Source: Natronomonas salina (GTDB taxonomy: Archaea; Halobacteriota; Halobacteria; Halobacteriales; Haloarculaceae). From it: a DNA stretch of 64,000 bases. Position numbers and translations under genes: made by a program. Numbering within the stretch: position 1 is the first letter of the stretch; each line of letters starts with the position of its first letter. Positions 27,696 to 37,508 of the stretch are shown piece after piece. Below the pieces are notes generated by a model. That model had not been told where the DNA came from. It saw only the letters and a program-made list of their open reading frames with translations, and searched no databases. Location of the stretch: positions 2,790,001 through 2,854,000 of the forward strand of contig NZ_CP058335.1 in assembly GCF_013391105.1 (NCBI RefSeq), read 5' to 3'.

Positions 27696-28292
27696 ATGAT
27701 ACTCTCCGACGCGGACATCCGTCGCCGCCTGACGGACGGCGACCTCGTCGTCGAGCCGCTCGACGACCCCGAGTTGCAGATCCAGCCCGCCAGCATCGAC
27801 CTGCGGCTCGGCCGGGAGTTCCTCGAGTTCCAGCGGACCAACATCCCCTGCATCCACCCCAACAGCGAGCAGGAGGTCGACGAGTACGTCGACGAGACCT
27901 ACGTCGAGGAGGGCGACGACTTCATCCTCCACCCCGGCGACTTCGTCCTCGGGACGACCAAGGAGCGCGTCGAGATTCCAAACGACATCATCGCCCACGT
28001 CGAGGGCCGGTCGTCGCTGGGACGGCTGGCGGTCGTGGTCCACGCCACCGCGGGGCTGTGCGACCCCGGCTACGAGGGCCAGATCACCCTCGAGCTCTCG
28101 AACCTCGGCACCGCGCCCGTCGCGCTGACGCCCGAGATGCGCATCTCCCAGCTCACGTTCACCGAGCTGAAGAGCCCCGCCGAACGCCCCTACGGCGCCG
28201 AGCGCGGCTCGAAGTACCAGGGCCAGCGCGGCCCACAGGCATCGCGCATCCAGTCCGACGACGAGTTCGGGGGCGAGCAGCTGGACCGATGA
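27696..28292 (+). CDS. dcd: dCTP deaminase
   Basis: The 198-residue protein has the dUTPase-fold motifs [31 protein letters not shown] and the C-terminal [12 protein letters not shown] block that closes over the substrate. It deaminates dCTP to dUTP for dTTP synthesis. The GRSSLGR motif contains the catalytic residues. Its stop shares an ATGA junction with the following regulator gene. Confidence 0.94.
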   Translation: MILSDADIRRRLTDGDLVVEPLDDPELQIQPASIDLRLGREFLEFQRTNIPCIHPNSEQEVDEYVDETYVEEGDDFILHPGDFVLGTTKERVEIPNDIIAHVEGRSSLGRLAVVVHATAGLCDPGYEGQITLELSNLGTAPVALTPEMRISQLTFTELKSPAERPYGAERGSKYQGQRGPQASRIQSDDEFGGEQLDR

Positions 28293-29186
28293 AGTTCGTC
28301 GAAGAGGTCGTCGTCGACGAGTTCCTCCCGACCTTCCGCTCGATGCTGGCGGGGGAGCTCCGCGACCGCAACCTCACGCAGAGCGAGGTGGCCGAGCTGC
28401 TCGGCATCAGCCAGAGCGCCGTCTCGAAGTACGCCCACGGCGACGTCGACGTCAACGACGAGATCGCCGAAGACGACCGCGTCCGGGAGCTGGTCGAGCG
28501 GCTCGCCGACGGGGCTCGCCAGCGGCGAGATGAGCCGTGTGCAGGCGCTCGTCGAGGCCGAGGTCCTCGTCCGGAAGCTCGAGCGCGGCGACCTGCTCGC
28601 GCACCTCCACGAGGCGGCGTTCCCACCGCTGGCCGACTACGAGGGGCCGCTCGACATCCACGACCCGGAGGGCGAACTCCGGATGACCGAGCGCGTCCGG
28701 TCGTCGGTCCGCCGCGGCGTCCGGACCCTGGAGAACACCAGCGGCTTCGCGGCGCTGGTCCCCGCGGTCGGCTCCAACCTCGTCGAGGCGCTGCCCGAGG
28801 CGAGCACCATCGACGACGTCGCCGCCGTCCCGGGCCGCATCCTCGACGTGAAGGGCCAGGCGACCGTGCCGGGCGACCCGGAGTTCGGCGTCTCCGAGCA
28901 CGTCGCCTCGGTGCTGCTGGCCGCCCGCGCCGCGGGCAGCGACGCCCACGCGGCGCTGAACGTCCGCTACACCGACGACGTCGTCGAGAAGCTCGACGCC
29001 GCGGGCTACGAGACCGTCGAGTTCGACGCCGAGGCGGACCTCGAGTCGGCCGTCGCCGAGGCCCTCGACGGCCGCCCCGACGCCGACGTCATCTACCAGA
29101 CGGGCGGCTTCGGGATCGAGCCGATCGTCTACCTGCTCGGCGCCGACGCCTCCGCCGTCGTCGGCACCGTCCGGGACGTCGTCTGA
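28289..29186 (+). pseudogene. thiR: ThiR-type regulator (XRE HTH + ThiN domain), frameshifted
   Basis: ATG 28289 opens a HTH domain (LTQSEVAELLGISQSAVSKY at residues 31-50). The frame continues in another register from GEMSRVQAL through a ThiN domain to TGA 29184-29186. The two halves join perfectly (ADG then LASGEMSRVQ) if one G is removed from the GGGG run at 28511-28514, so a single inserted base breaks the gene. Intact homologues sense thiamine phosphate and repress thiamine genes, which fits thi4 3 kb away. As written, only the first approximately 77 residues plus a foreign tail would be made. Confidence 0.85.
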
Positions 29187-29848
29187 TGGCCGACGTCGCC
29201 GACTTCTACGGCCGCTGGGCCGGCCTCTACGACCGCATCGCGACCGCGCCCGGCGTCGCCCGCTGGCGCCGCGCCGCCGCCGAGCGGGTCGCCGGTCCCG
29301 GCGATACGGTCGTCGAGATGGGCTGCGGGAGCGGCGCGAATCTCCCGTTCCTCCGCGAGCGGGTCGGTCCGGCGGGCCGGGTCGTCGGCGTCGACGTCAC
29401 CCGGCCGCTGCTGGCGCGCGCCCGCGCCCGGACCCGCGAGTTCGACAACGTCGCCGTCGTGGAGGGCGACGCGACCCGGCCGCCGGTCGAGTCGGCCGAC
29501 GCCGTCCTCGCGACGTTCCTCTGCGGCCTCCTCGAGGACCCCGGCGGCGCCGTCGACGACTGGTGCGACCTCGTCGGCAGCGGCGGCCGCGTCGCGCTGC
29601 TGGACGCGACGGCGACCGGGGAGGCCGCGGGCCGACCGTTGAACCCGCTGTTCAGGGCGTTCGTCGCCGCCGGGTCGCCGGGCGCCGGTCCCGTCGACGT
29701 CCTCCGCGCGCCGTTCGGGAGCGACGACGACTCGCTCACCCGGCGGGTCGACGCCTCGCGCGAGGCGCTCGCCGACCGGGCGGTCGAGCGTCGCCACGAG
29801 ACGTTCGCGCTGGGGCTCGTCGGCCTGCTCTCTGGCCGCGTCCGGTGA
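29186..29848 (+). CDS. Class I SAM-dependent methyltransferase
   Basis: The 220-residue protein begins MADVADFYGRWAGLYDR and has methyltransferase motif I EMGCGSGANLPFL at about 43-56, the acidic VVGVDVT end of the next strand, and the VVEGDATRPPVESADAVLATF region. It resembles the UbiE/phospholipid methyltransferase group. The start overlaps the ThiN stop (TGATG), so it belongs to the dcd-thiR operon. Confidence 0.85.
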   Translation: MADVADFYGRWAGLYDRIATAPGVARWRRAAAERVAGPGDTVVEMGCGSGANLPFLRERVGPAGRVVGVDVTRPLLARARARTREFDNVAVVEGDATRPPVESADAVLATFLCGLLEDPGGAVDDWCDLVGSGGRVALLDATATGEAAGRPLNPLFRAFVAAGSPGAGPVDVLRAPFGSDDDSLTRRVDASREALADRAVERRHETFALGLVGLLSGRVR

Positions 29849-29889
29849 CGCAGCGCCAACGTTTTCGCGCGGCCCCGCGAGTCCGGCGT

Positions 29890-30285
29890 ATGGAACGACG
29901 GGTCATCGCCGGTGCCGCCGCGACGCTGCTGGTCGTCGTCGCGGGCGCGGTCGCGAACTTCGCCACCGACGGCGACCTCGTCGTGGCCGTCCTGCTCGCG
30001 GGGATGGCCGGCGGGCTCGTCACCGGACTGCTCTCGCGGTCCGGCGGGCACGTCGGCGCGGGCGCACGGGCGGGCGCCTACGGCGGCGGCGCCGGGTTCG
30101 CGCTGTTCCTCGTCGTCGGCTCCGTCCAGACGGTGGTCGGCGGCGACCTCTCCGTGCTGTACATCGGCGTCCAGTCCTTCCTCGTCGCGGTCCTCGTCGT
30201 CCCGCTGCACGCGCTGCTCGGCGCCGGCGGGGCGGCGATGGGCGTCGCGATCAGGCGCGCCGCGGGGCGGGAGACGGGGCTATAG
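29890..30285 (+). CDS. DUF5518 family membrane protein
   Basis: This 131-residue protein has four hydrophobic segments (about 5-25, 30-50, 70-90, 95-120) with Gly-rich turns, as in the haloarchaeal DUF5518 family of small four-helix membrane proteins. Function is unknown. Its end overlaps the stop of the convergent Tat lipoprotein gene by six bases. Confidence 0.7.
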   Translation: MERRVIAGAAATLLVVVAGAVANFATDGDLVVAVLLAGMAGGLVTGLLSRSGGHVGAGARAGAYGGGAGFALFLVVGSVQTVVGGDLSVLYIGVQSFLVAVLVVPLHALLGAGGAAMGVAIRRAAGRETGL

Positions 30286-31560
30286 CGCCTCGCCGTCGGG
30301 CCTCGGTAACGCGCGCAGCTCCCGCGGCGGGACGAGCCAGTTGCCGCGGTGCTTCACGAAGATGTACCGCAGGATGCCGTTGTTGACGCGCTGGCGGATC
30401 GCCGGCGTCTCCGAGACGACGTCGGCGGCGTTCATCGCCTCGCGGACGGCCTCGAACGTCGAGATCTCCCGCTGGAGGCTCGGGAAGTGGAGGCTGGCGA
30501 CGCCCGAATCCGTCGACTCGACGTGCCGGCGGAGCGTGAGGGCGTTGCCCTCGTCGTCGCGGTTGGCCTCGGCCATCTTCTGGGCGTGGCCGATGGCGCC
30601 GCTGGAACGAGCCGCCTCCACGAGGGCTTCTCGGGAGGTCGGGGCGACGCCGCTGTGGCTGCCGACGTTGTCGCCGACGCCCTCGACGGCGCCGACGCTG
30701 TCGGTGCCGAACAGTTTCTTGACCATGTCGTCGTGGTCGTTCTCGCCGTACCAGCGGTCGAGCCGCTGCTGGAGGGCGGAGACGTGCTTGGTCGTCCCGC
30801 CGGCGAAGGGGCCGTCCTGCAGCGTCACGCGTTCCTCTGTGGCCTGGTTGCCCCGGAAGCCGGCGTCGAAGCCCATGAACAGCTTCGCCGCCTCGGGCAC
30901 CTCCGCGTCGTCCGGGATGCCGTCGACCTCGTCTTGCTTCTCGGCGGGCTGGCCGCGGCCGATGAACCCCGAGCGGCGGTCGGCGACGGTCGCCGGGAGG
31001 GCCGCGGCCTCGACGCCGTTGGCCGTCTCGCGCTCTCCGAACAGCGCCTCCTCGGCCTCGAGGACGACGTCGGCGCGGTCGGAGGCGAGGTGCAGCAGGG
31101 CGTCCTGCTCGTCGAGGTCGGGGTCCTCGAAGTCCGAGAGCCGGCGCGGTGACGGGAGGTCGACGCCCTCGGGCGCGGCGCCGTACCGCTGGAAGTACGC
31201 CGGCGAGTAGCCGATCGAGTACAGGAGGCCGGCCGGCGAGCGCTCGTAGGCGCGGTCCAGGACCGCGAGCGCGTCCGCGACCCGCTGGCGGTCGTCCCCG
31301 GTCGGCTCCCCGTCCGCGTCGAGGTCGAGGTAGAGCAGCGAGTGGTGCTTCGGGAGGATGTGGTTGCCGTGGTCGTCGGTCGCCAGCGTCTCGTTCCAGG
31401 CGTGCTGGCGGCCGGGGAGGTCGGCGGGGTCGTCGACGCCCGAGGGGACAGGCTCCTCGTCGTCGCTCATCTCCAGGCACGCCGAGAGGGCGGCGGCGCC
31501 GCCGGTCGCCACGGCGGCCTTCAGGAACCCACGTCGGGTCGGTGCGTACCGGCGGGTCAT
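30280..31560 (-). CDS. Tat-exported lipoprotein, DUF7405/Dyp-peroxidase-like
   Basis: The 426-residue protein carries a twin-arginine signal (TRRGFLKAAVATGG) and a lipobox ending in SAC at about residue 28, so it should be folded in the cytoplasm, exported, and anchored to the outer face of the membrane by lipid. The mature part (about 45-420) has PKHHSLLYLDLD near the start, MGFDAGFRGNQ in the middle and a C-terminal SLQREISTFEAVREAMN region. This is reminiscent of dye-decolorising peroxidases, though I cannot confirm haem ligands. Confidence 0.65.
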   Translation of the reverse strand: MTRRYAPTRRGFLKAAVATGGAAALSACLEMSDDEEPVPSGVDDPADLPGRQHAWNETLATDDHGNHILPKHHSLLYLDLDADGEPTGDDRQRVADALAVLDRAYERSPAGLLYSIGYSPAYFQRYGAAPEGVDLPSPRRLSDFEDPDLDEQDALLHLASDRADVVLEAEEALFGERETANGVEAAALPATVADRRSGFIGRGQPAEKQDEVDGIPDDAEVPEAAKLFMGFDAGFRGNQATEERVTLQDGPFAGGTTKHVSALQQRLDRWYGENDHDDMVKKLFGTDSVGAVEGVGDNVGSHSGVAPTSREALVEAARSSGAIGHAQKMAEANRDDEGNALTLRRHVESTDSGVASLHFPSLQREISTFEAVREAMNAADVVSETPAIRQRVNNGILRYIFVKHRGNWLVPPRELRALPRPDGEAL

Positions 31561-31624
31561 CTCGCGGGGGTAGGTCGCGGACGGGGTTGGGGGTTTTGGT
31601 TCCGGAGCCGACGAGCCGGACCGC

Positions 31625-32749
31625 CTATCGACCGTCGGTCGCGACGTCGAGCCGGCCGGCCGTCGCCGCCTCCAGGTCCGCTGTCGCGGCGTCGACGACC
31701 GCCTCCGCGGTGAGGTCCGCCGACTGCCACGGTGGCAGCCGGGTGTCCGCGCCCGGCGGCTCGATGGTACCGGCGTAGGCGTCGACCTGCCGCAGCTCGT
31801 CGACGCGGTCGTAGGTCAGGTCGTTGAACGCCGCGTCGAGTTCGTAGGCGTCGACGAGCCGCGCGGCGGCCGTCCGGTAGCGCTCCGCCAGCCCATCGTA
31901 GTCCGGGGCGCCGCCGTTGTCCTCGACGGCGCGGAACAGCGCCGCGGCGACCTGCTCGGACATGTCGGAGAGCCCGCTCGGGCCGGTCACCGTCCGGTGG
32001 TCGTGCTCGTGGACGCCCAGGTCGACCTGCGCGGTGCCGTCGGCGCCGACCAGCCGGTAGGCCTCCCCGAGCGTGCCGACCTCCAGCCCCCAGCCGCGTT
32101 GAACACGCAGTCGGCGGGCCAGCGCCCCGGTCGTCGCGAACTCCCCGGCGAGGGCGTAGCGGAACGCGCCGAGGTAGTCGACGACGGCCACGTGGTCGCC
32201 CGCCGACAGCGCCTCGACGAGCGGCCGGTAGAACAGCCGGAACAGCCGCCCGTAGAGCCGGTCGTTCTCGACGCGGGCGTAGTACCCCTTCGAGAACGCG
32301 TGGCCGTGAGCCAGCGGGAAGAGGAGCTTCGGGACGTGCCGCTCGTCGTAGGTCTTCGCGTCGGCGTCGTGGACGACGACGTAGTCGCTGTCGCTCGCGA
32401 CGCCGAGCGCCAGCCAGACGTCCCGGCCCTTCCCCCGCCGGCCGTCGATCCCCGCCCTCGAGAGCAGCCGCGCGAGTTCGGGGCCGTCACACCACAGCAC
32501 CTCCAGCGGCAGGTCGAAGCCGTCGAGCCACGCCGCCACCTCCCCGACCCGCTCCGGCGAGGCGCTGAGCGGGACGACGACCCGCCCGGGGTCGACGGCC
32601 TCCAGCGCCGAGAGCACCCCCTCTGCGGCGGGGCTCGCGTGCTCCCGCTCGGTCATCGGCACGACCACGGCCGCCCGGTCGGTCGGCGCCGGCGGCGCCG
32701 CCTCGCCGAAGTCGTGCAGCGTGGTCACCCCCTCCTGTACGTACTCCAT
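31625..32749 (-). CDS. Glycosyltransferase, glucosyl-3-phosphoglycerate synthase-like
   Basis: The 374-residue GT-A protein has an early acidic VPLSASPE strand, the metal-binding DAD motif in VVHDADAKTY at about 133-142, and the KGYYARVENDRLYGRLFRLFYRPL segment that resembles the acceptor region of retaining GT81 enzymes (GpgS/MpgS). It may make a glucosyl- or mannosyl-glycerate type solute, but the acceptor is inferred from distant similarity only. No membrane helix is present. Confidence 0.75.
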   Translation of the reverse strand: MEYVQEGVTTLHDFGEAAPPAPTDRAAVVVPMTEREHASPAAEGVLSALEAVDPGRVVVPLSASPERVGEVAAWLDGFDLPLEVLWCDGPELARLLSRAGIDGRRGKGRDVWLALGVASDSDYVVVHDADAKTYDERHVPKLLFPLAHGHAFSKGYYARVENDRLYGRLFRLFYRPLVEALSAGDHVAVVDYLGAFRYALAGEFATTGALARRLRVQRGWGLEVGTLGEAYRLVGADGTAQVDLGVHEHDHRTVTGPSGLSDMSEQVAAALFRAVEDNGGAPDYDGLAERYRTAAARLVDAYELDAAFNDLTYDRVDELRQVDAYAGTIEPPGADTRLPPWQSADLTAEAVVDAATADLEAATAGRLDVATDGR

Positions 32750-32873
32750 CTACCCCCATAGAGAGGACTCCCCTCGAAAAAGGCCGTCGTTCCGGCAGCG
32801 CGTGCGGTCCGTATAAACCACCCTGACGAGTGAGGGAGCAGCGTTTCCGCCCGCCGCCACCTCTATCGACGCG

Positions 32874-33464
32874 ATGAGCCTCACCCTGACAGCGTTCGGC
32901 ATCGGCGTGCTCGCCGCGACGGGGATCGTCGCGATGCTGGTCGTGACGCTCGCGACCGACCGGCGACTGTGGCCGCCGGGCGAGCGGTCGGCCGCCTACT
33001 ACGGCCACTGGTCGCTCGTCTGGATCTTCAACGGCGCGCTGGTCGCGACGGCGTATCTGGACTGGAACGAGTGGGTGCTGCCGCGCCCGTCGTCGTTCGT
33101 CGCCGGTGCAGTCCTCGCCGGGGTCGGCGCCGCGATCTTCGTCCGGAGCGCGGGCGTGATGGACTCCGCGGAGACGATGGGCGTGACCGGCGACCTCTAC
33201 ACCGACGGCCCGTACGCCTACAGCCGCAACCCCCAGTACGTCGGGATGATCGTCGGTATCGCGGGGTTCGCGCTGCTCGTCGACTCCCGGTACGTCGCCG
33301 GCCTCGCCGCCGCCCACGTCGCCTGGGTGCTGTTGCTGCCGCGTGCGGAGGAGCCGCACCTCCGCGCGGAGTTCGGCGAGGCCTACGAGCGCTACGCCGA
33401 GCGCGTCCCGCGGTTCGTCGGCCGGCGGACGCTCCGGCGGTTGCGCTCGCAGGCGTCGACGTGA
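32874..33464 (+). CDS. Isoprenylcysteine carboxyl methyltransferase-like membrane protein
   Basis: This 196-residue protein has four or five membrane helices and the ICMT/PEMT signature: GPYAYSRNPQYVGMI at about 113-127, then AEEPHLRAEFGEAYERYAERVPRF near the C-terminus, which binds S-adenosylmethionine at the membrane. In archaea the substrate is unknown and could be a lipid. The stop abuts the convergent MFS stop. Confidence 0.82.
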   Translation: MSLTLTAFGIGVLAATGIVAMLVVTLATDRRLWPPGERSAAYYGHWSLVWIFNGALVATAYLDWNEWVLPRPSSFVAGAVLAGVGAAIFVRSAGVMDSAETMGVTGDLYTDGPYAYSRNPQYVGMIVGIAGFALLVDSRYVAGLAAAHVAWVLLLPRAEEPHLRAEFGEAYERYAERVPRFVGRRTLRRLRSQAST

Positions 33465-34655
33465 TCAGGAGGGCGTCTCGCCGGGTTGGCCGCCGGTCGG
33501 CAGTCGCCCGGCGCGGTGGAGGACGTACAGGCCGACCGTGGTGAGACCCACGATGGCGGCCAGCCCCCGGTAGGCGGCGGTGTAGCTGACGCCGGCGGCG
33601 ACCACCCAGCCGACGCCGCCGCTGCCGAGCGCCTGCGCCAGCATCATCGCCGCCGAGAACAGCGCGTAGGCGCTGGCGCGGTTCTCGTCGGGGATCGACG
33701 CGAGCATGTAGGTGTCGATGACCGGGAACAGCGCGTGGATGACGTAGCCGACGACGACGCTGAGCGCCGCGACCGCGAGCAGCCCCTCGACGAGCGTCAG
33801 CGCGACGACCGACGCCGCGAACCCGCCGATGATCGACAGCAGCAGCGGGACGTTCGGCACGCGGTCGGCCAGTCGGCCCGAGACGAGGAAGGCCGGGACG
33901 CCGGCGGCGAACATCAGCGACAGCAGCGACCGGCCCGTCGACTCGTCGATGCCCTTCTCGGCCGCCAGGTAGGGCCCGTAGAGGTTGAACAGCCCGTTCC
34001 AGAGGAAGCCGGAGACGCCGACGATGACGACGCCCGTGAGGATGATCCGCCACTGCGCGCGCAGCGCCACCAGCAGGCTCCTGTCGGCGGCACCGGCGTC
34101 TGGCAGCGGCGTCCGCCGCGCCGCGACGACCATCACGACCGTCGTCGCGAGCGCGACCGCCGACAGCGCGAGGAACGTCGTCCGCCAGTCGCCGACCAGC
34201 AGCACCGCGCTGACCCCCAGCGGCGCCCCCACGGCGGCGACCTGGCTGGCCATCCCGTGGAAGCCGACGGCCCACCCGACCCGCTCGGGGTACAGCTCGG
34301 TGACCAGCGGGTTCGCGGCGATGAAGTACATCCCGCTGGAGACGCCCATCAGGAACGCGCCGACGGTGAGCCACCACAGCGACGGCGCGAACGCCGTCCC
34401 CGCCGACGTCGCGACGAGCAGCAACCCGGTCGCGGTGACGACGTAGTGGCGGGGGACGCGGGTCAGCAGGTAGCCGGTCGGCAGCCGCGGCGCCGCGCTG
34501 CCGAGCCACGCGGCCGTCGGGACGACCCCTAGGGCCGCCGGCGCGACCCCGAGGTCGGCGGCGACGGGCTGGACCAGCGGCGCGAAGACCACCCGCGCGA
34601 GGTTGACCAGCGCCACCATCACGCAGAGCGACCCGAACAGTTCCCGGCGGGACAC
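33465..34655 (-). CDS. MFS transporter
   Basis: The 396-residue protein has twelve hydrophobic segments in two halves, an N-terminal RELFGSLCVMVALVNLAR start and the loop GYLLTRVPRHYV between helices 2 and 3 that corresponds to the MFS A motif. The central cytoplasmic loop is at about 180-200 (RRTPLPDAGAADRS). Substrate cannot be predicted; no neighbouring enzyme suggests one. Confidence 0.85.
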   Translation of the reverse strand: MSRRELFGSLCVMVALVNLARVVFAPLVQPVAADLGVAPAALGVVPTAAWLGSAAPRLPTGYLLTRVPRHYVVTATGLLLVATSAGTAFAPSLWWLTVGAFLMGVSSGMYFIAANPLVTELYPERVGWAVGFHGMASQVAAVGAPLGVSAVLLVGDWRTTFLALSAVALATTVVMVVAARRTPLPDAGAADRSLLVALRAQWRIILTGVVIVGVSGFLWNGLFNLYGPYLAAEKGIDESTGRSLLSLMFAAGVPAFLVSGRLADRVPNVPLLLSIIGGFAASVVALTLVEGLLAVAALSVVVGYVIHALFPVIDTYMLASIPDENRASAYALFSAAMMLAQALGSGGVGWVVAAGVSYTAAYRGLAAIVGLTTVGLYVLHRAGRLPTGGQPGETPS

Positions 34656-34822
34656 GCCGGCCGTTCGCGGGCCCCCGGTTTGAACGAATCGAACTCGGCG
34701 CGGCCCGCATCACTCCCGTCGTTCTTCTCGCGAAATGCTCGTCTCGCGGTTCACTCCGTCCACCGCTCGACCACCCGAGACTCCTCGCTACGCTCGGAGT
34801 CTCACGCTCGCTCCGAATCGCG
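34656..34822. repeat. CGCTC-rich low-complexity gap, copy of repeat at 16.3 kb
   Basis: No gene is visible. The segment 34737-34771 (GCTCGTCTCGCGGTTCACTC onward) matches 16278-16312 at 32 of 35 positions. It is followed by more CTCGCTACGCTCGGAGTCTC words that form short inverted repeats. It belongs to the same class of low-complexity intergenic sequence as 16089-16388. Confidence 0.65.
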
Positions 34823-35050
34823 CTACTCGTGCTTCCGTTCGGCCTCGACCACGCGCGGCTCCTGGGGCAGTTCGGTCACCAGCGTGCTCAGCGCCTCCTC
34901 GCCGAGCAACTGGTCGCCGTTCCGGTAGCGCTCGGCCACGTCGTTGACGCGCTCGCGGATCTGCGCCTCCCACTCGCCGTCGTACTCGAGGTCCATCTCG
35001 TCGGTCACCCGACCCGTCCGGCCGTCCGCGTCCTCGAACGTCACTATCAT
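34823..35050 (-). CDS. Small acidic hypothetical protein
   Basis: This 75-residue protein (MIVTFEDADGRTGRVTDEMD) has an N-terminal beta hairpin and a long charged helix (about 30-60). It has no cysteines and no membrane segment. It looks like a genuine haloarchaeal gene by its acidic composition but belongs to no family I know. Confidence 0.55.
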   Translation of the reverse strand: MIVTFEDADGRTGRVTDEMDLEYDGEWEAQIRERVNDVAERYRNGDQLLGEEALSTLVTELPQEPRVVEAERKHE

Positions 35051-35181
35051 CGACCCGGGATACGGCCCTACGAGAGTTGTAGACGTGGGGTAAAGAGTTT
35101 GGTATGCGTTATCGTCAGACAGGTAGGGCCCGAACGGGGATGGGGCGTCAGCCTACGTTTAGACCGCGTCCGGCGACCTCG

Positions 35182-36273
35182 CTACTCGAAGACGCTGTCG
35201 AACGCCTCGGCCCCCATCGGCGAGAACGTCCCGGCTGCGACGTTCTCCGCGACGTGGTCGGGCGAGCCGGTGCCGACGAGCGCGCAGGTGACGCCGGGCG
35301 CGCTGCGCGCGAAGTTTATGGCACGCTGGGCGGGCGTGTCGCCGGCCAGTTTCGCCTCGACGGCTTCGGGAATCTCGCCGGTTTCCGCGAGGTCGCCCTG
35401 CAGGATCGACGCCGAGGTGAACACGTCCAGGCCGGCCTCGCGGGCGAACGACAGCGCGCTCTGCGGGCCGTCGGCCCCCTCGTGGACGTCGAGGGTGAAC
35501 GCGTCGGCCATGTGGACGTTGAACGGTAACTGGACCGCCCGGAAGTGCGTCGCCGTCGTGCCGGCGCGGTCCGACGCCGCGCGGGCGCGAGAGACGACCT
35601 CGGACAGCGAGAGGTGTTTGTCGTGGTCCGGCCGGACGCGGAAGGCCTCCCAGGTCGCGACGCCGTAGTGGCGGAGGTCGCCCGCCGCGGCGCGCTCCTC
35701 AAGCGCCGTGAAGGTGTCCTCCAGCTTGTCGTAGACGGTCTCGCGGTCGAACCGCGCGAGCTGGGCCTCCGGGTTGTGGACGTAGTAGAGGTCGACGGTC
35801 TCGAGGTCGAGGTTCGACAGCGAGCGGTCGAGGCTCCACTCCAGGAAGTCCGGCGCCAGCGAGTTGCCCATCACGAGGTCCTCGGGGTCGAGGAGTCCCG
35901 ACTCGACGAACTCCTCCTCGACGTACGCCGCGGCGTCGGCCGGCCGCTCGCCGTCGAACGGGACGAACCCGCCCTTCGTGGCGACCAGGACGGCCTCGCG
36001 GTCGACGTCGGCGTCGTCGATCGCTCGACCCACGGTCCGCTCGGAGCGCTGGTGGCGGTAGTTGACGGCGGTGTCGACGACGTTGACGCCGCTCTCGAGG
36101 GCCTCGACGACGGCGTCGTGGTACCGGTCGTCGGCCTCGTCCGTGGCGTCGCCCAGGTAGGTCCCGACGCCGACCGAGGAGACCAGGCAGTCGGCGAACC
36201 GCCGGAAGTAGGTCCGCGCGAAGGACTCGTGGAAGCGGTCGCGGTAGGCCCGTGTCGCCCGTTGGGTCGCCAT
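35182..36273 (-). CDS. Aldo/keto reductase family protein
   Basis: The 363-residue TIM-barrel protein has the AKR catalytic tetrad: Asp and Tyr in NVVDTAVNYRHQRSE, Lys in LVATKGG and His in YYVHNPEAQL. The NADP-binding end contains CALVGTGSPDHVAEN. Its length is longer than simple AKRs because of inserts around residues 105-140 and 210-260. Substrate is unknown. Confidence 0.88.
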   Translation of the reverse strand: MATQRATRAYRDRFHESFARTYFRRFADCLVSSVGVGTYLGDATDEADDRYHDAVVEALESGVNVVDTAVNYRHQRSERTVGRAIDDADVDREAVLVATKGGFVPFDGERPADAAAYVEEEFVESGLLDPEDLVMGNSLAPDFLEWSLDRSLSNLDLETVDLYYVHNPEAQLARFDRETVYDKLEDTFTALEERAAAGDLRHYGVATWEAFRVRPDHDKHLSLSEVVSRARAASDRAGTTATHFRAVQLPFNVHMADAFTLDVHEGADGPQSALSFAREAGLDVFTSASILQGDLAETGEIPEAVEAKLAGDTPAQRAINFARSAPGVTCALVGTGSPDHVAENVAAGTFSPMGAEAFDSVFE

Positions 36274-36315
36274 GTCGGTCGGCTACGCGGCTGGGACACA
36301 AAAGCGCCGGGCTCG

Positions 36316-37455
36316 CTACAGTTCGCCGTTCATCGCCGCGAAGAGCTGCGACTGCAGTTCGGGGTGGGAGCCGCTGGTCGACGCCGCCGACAGCGGCGCC
36401 TGTCCGGCGCCCATGCGTGCGTGGCCGCCGCCGCTGGCCTCCGGGATCGACTCCAGGGCCGCCGACAGCGTCCGCCCCATGTGGACCCGGTCGTCCTGGG
36501 AGCGCCCCGAGAGGTGGAGCAACCCGTCGCGTTCGCCGGTGACGACGGCGACCGTGACGCCCTCGAGGCGGACCAGCTCGTCGGCGGCCGCCGGCAGCGC
36601 GTCCCGGTTCGAGATCTCGCCGACGTGGCTGACGAGGAACGACCGGTCCACCTCGCGCTCGGAGATGGCCCGCGCCTTCACGTCCAGCGTCTCGCTGTCG
36701 ACCTGCGGGTTCGCGATCCGCTCGAGGGAGTCGGAGTCGGCGTACGGGAACAGGTACGCCGCCGCCGCGAACTCCGCGTCTGTACACCCGCGGGTGAAGG
36801 ACGTCGTGTCCGACTGGATGCCGTACAGCAGCGCCGTCGCGAGCGTCGACGGCATCCGCTTGTCCTTCCCGCGCGCCTTGCCCCAGCCGCGCTGCTGGAG
36901 GTACTCCGCGAAGATGCCCGAACACGAACCCCTGGTGGGCCGGACGTCGGTGAACGCCGTCCCATCGCCGTCGCCCGGGTGGTGGTCGACGACCGCGTAC
37001 GGGACGATCTCGTCGGCGCCGGGGAAGCCGCGGGGCTCGTTGTGGTCGACGAGGACCACCTGGCTGGCCGCGAGCTCGCTGGCCCGCTCGATGTTCTCGA
37101 AGTCGCAGTCCAGCACCGTCTGGAACGCACGGTTCTCCGGGTGCCGGATCTGGCCGGGGTACTGGACGACCGCCTCGGTGTCGACGGTGTCGGCGAGCGC
37201 CTCGACGGCCATCGCCGACGCCATCGCGTCGGGGTCGGGGTTCGGGTGCATCAGCACGGCGACCCGGTCGCGGTCGGCCAGCGCGGTGACGAACCGGTCG
37301 GCGGGCGTCGTGCGGATGTACCGCCAGATGACGCCCACGACGAGCGCCACGACCAGCCCCAGTAGGAGCAGGACGATGATCAGCGGGAGTTGCTCGCTGG
37401 CCCCGCCGATGGCGCGCTCGCCCACAGCCGCCGCTTTCCCGACGGCCTCGTTCAT
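36316..37455 (-). CDS. Membrane-anchored DHH/DHHA1 phosphoesterase
   Basis: The 379-residue protein has one N-terminal membrane helix (about 24-45) and then a DHH phosphoesterase domain. Metal motifs are HPNPDPDAMASA, LVDHNEP and VVDHHPGDG, and the DHHA1 substrate-binding motif is GGGHARMGAG near residue 347. It resembles membrane-tethered RecJ/NrnA/GdpP relatives, so it may degrade short oligonucleotides or cyclic dinucleotides at the membrane. A second hydrophobic stretch is absent. Confidence 0.87.
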   Translation of the reverse strand: MNEAVGKAAAVGERAIGGASEQLPLIIVLLLLGLVVALVVGVIWRYIRTTPADRFVTALADRDRVAVLMHPNPDPDAMASAMAVEALADTVDTEAVVQYPGQIRHPENRAFQTVLDCDFENIERASELAASQVVLVDHNEPRGFPGADEIVPYAVVDHHPGDGDGTAFTDVRPTRGSCSGIFAEYLQQRGWGKARGKDKRMPSTLATALLYGIQSDTTSFTRGCTDAEFAAAAYLFPYADSDSLERIANPQVDSETLDVKARAISEREVDRSFLVSHVGEISNRDALPAAADELVRLEGVTVAVVTGERDGLLHLSGRSQDDRVHMGRTLSAALESIPEASGGGHARMGAGQAPLSAASTSGSHPELQSQLFAAMNGEL

Positions 37456-37508
37456 ACCGTGTCCTGTTCGCGGGCCAAGGTAAGAACCTTCGGACGTCGA
37501 CTACCGGC

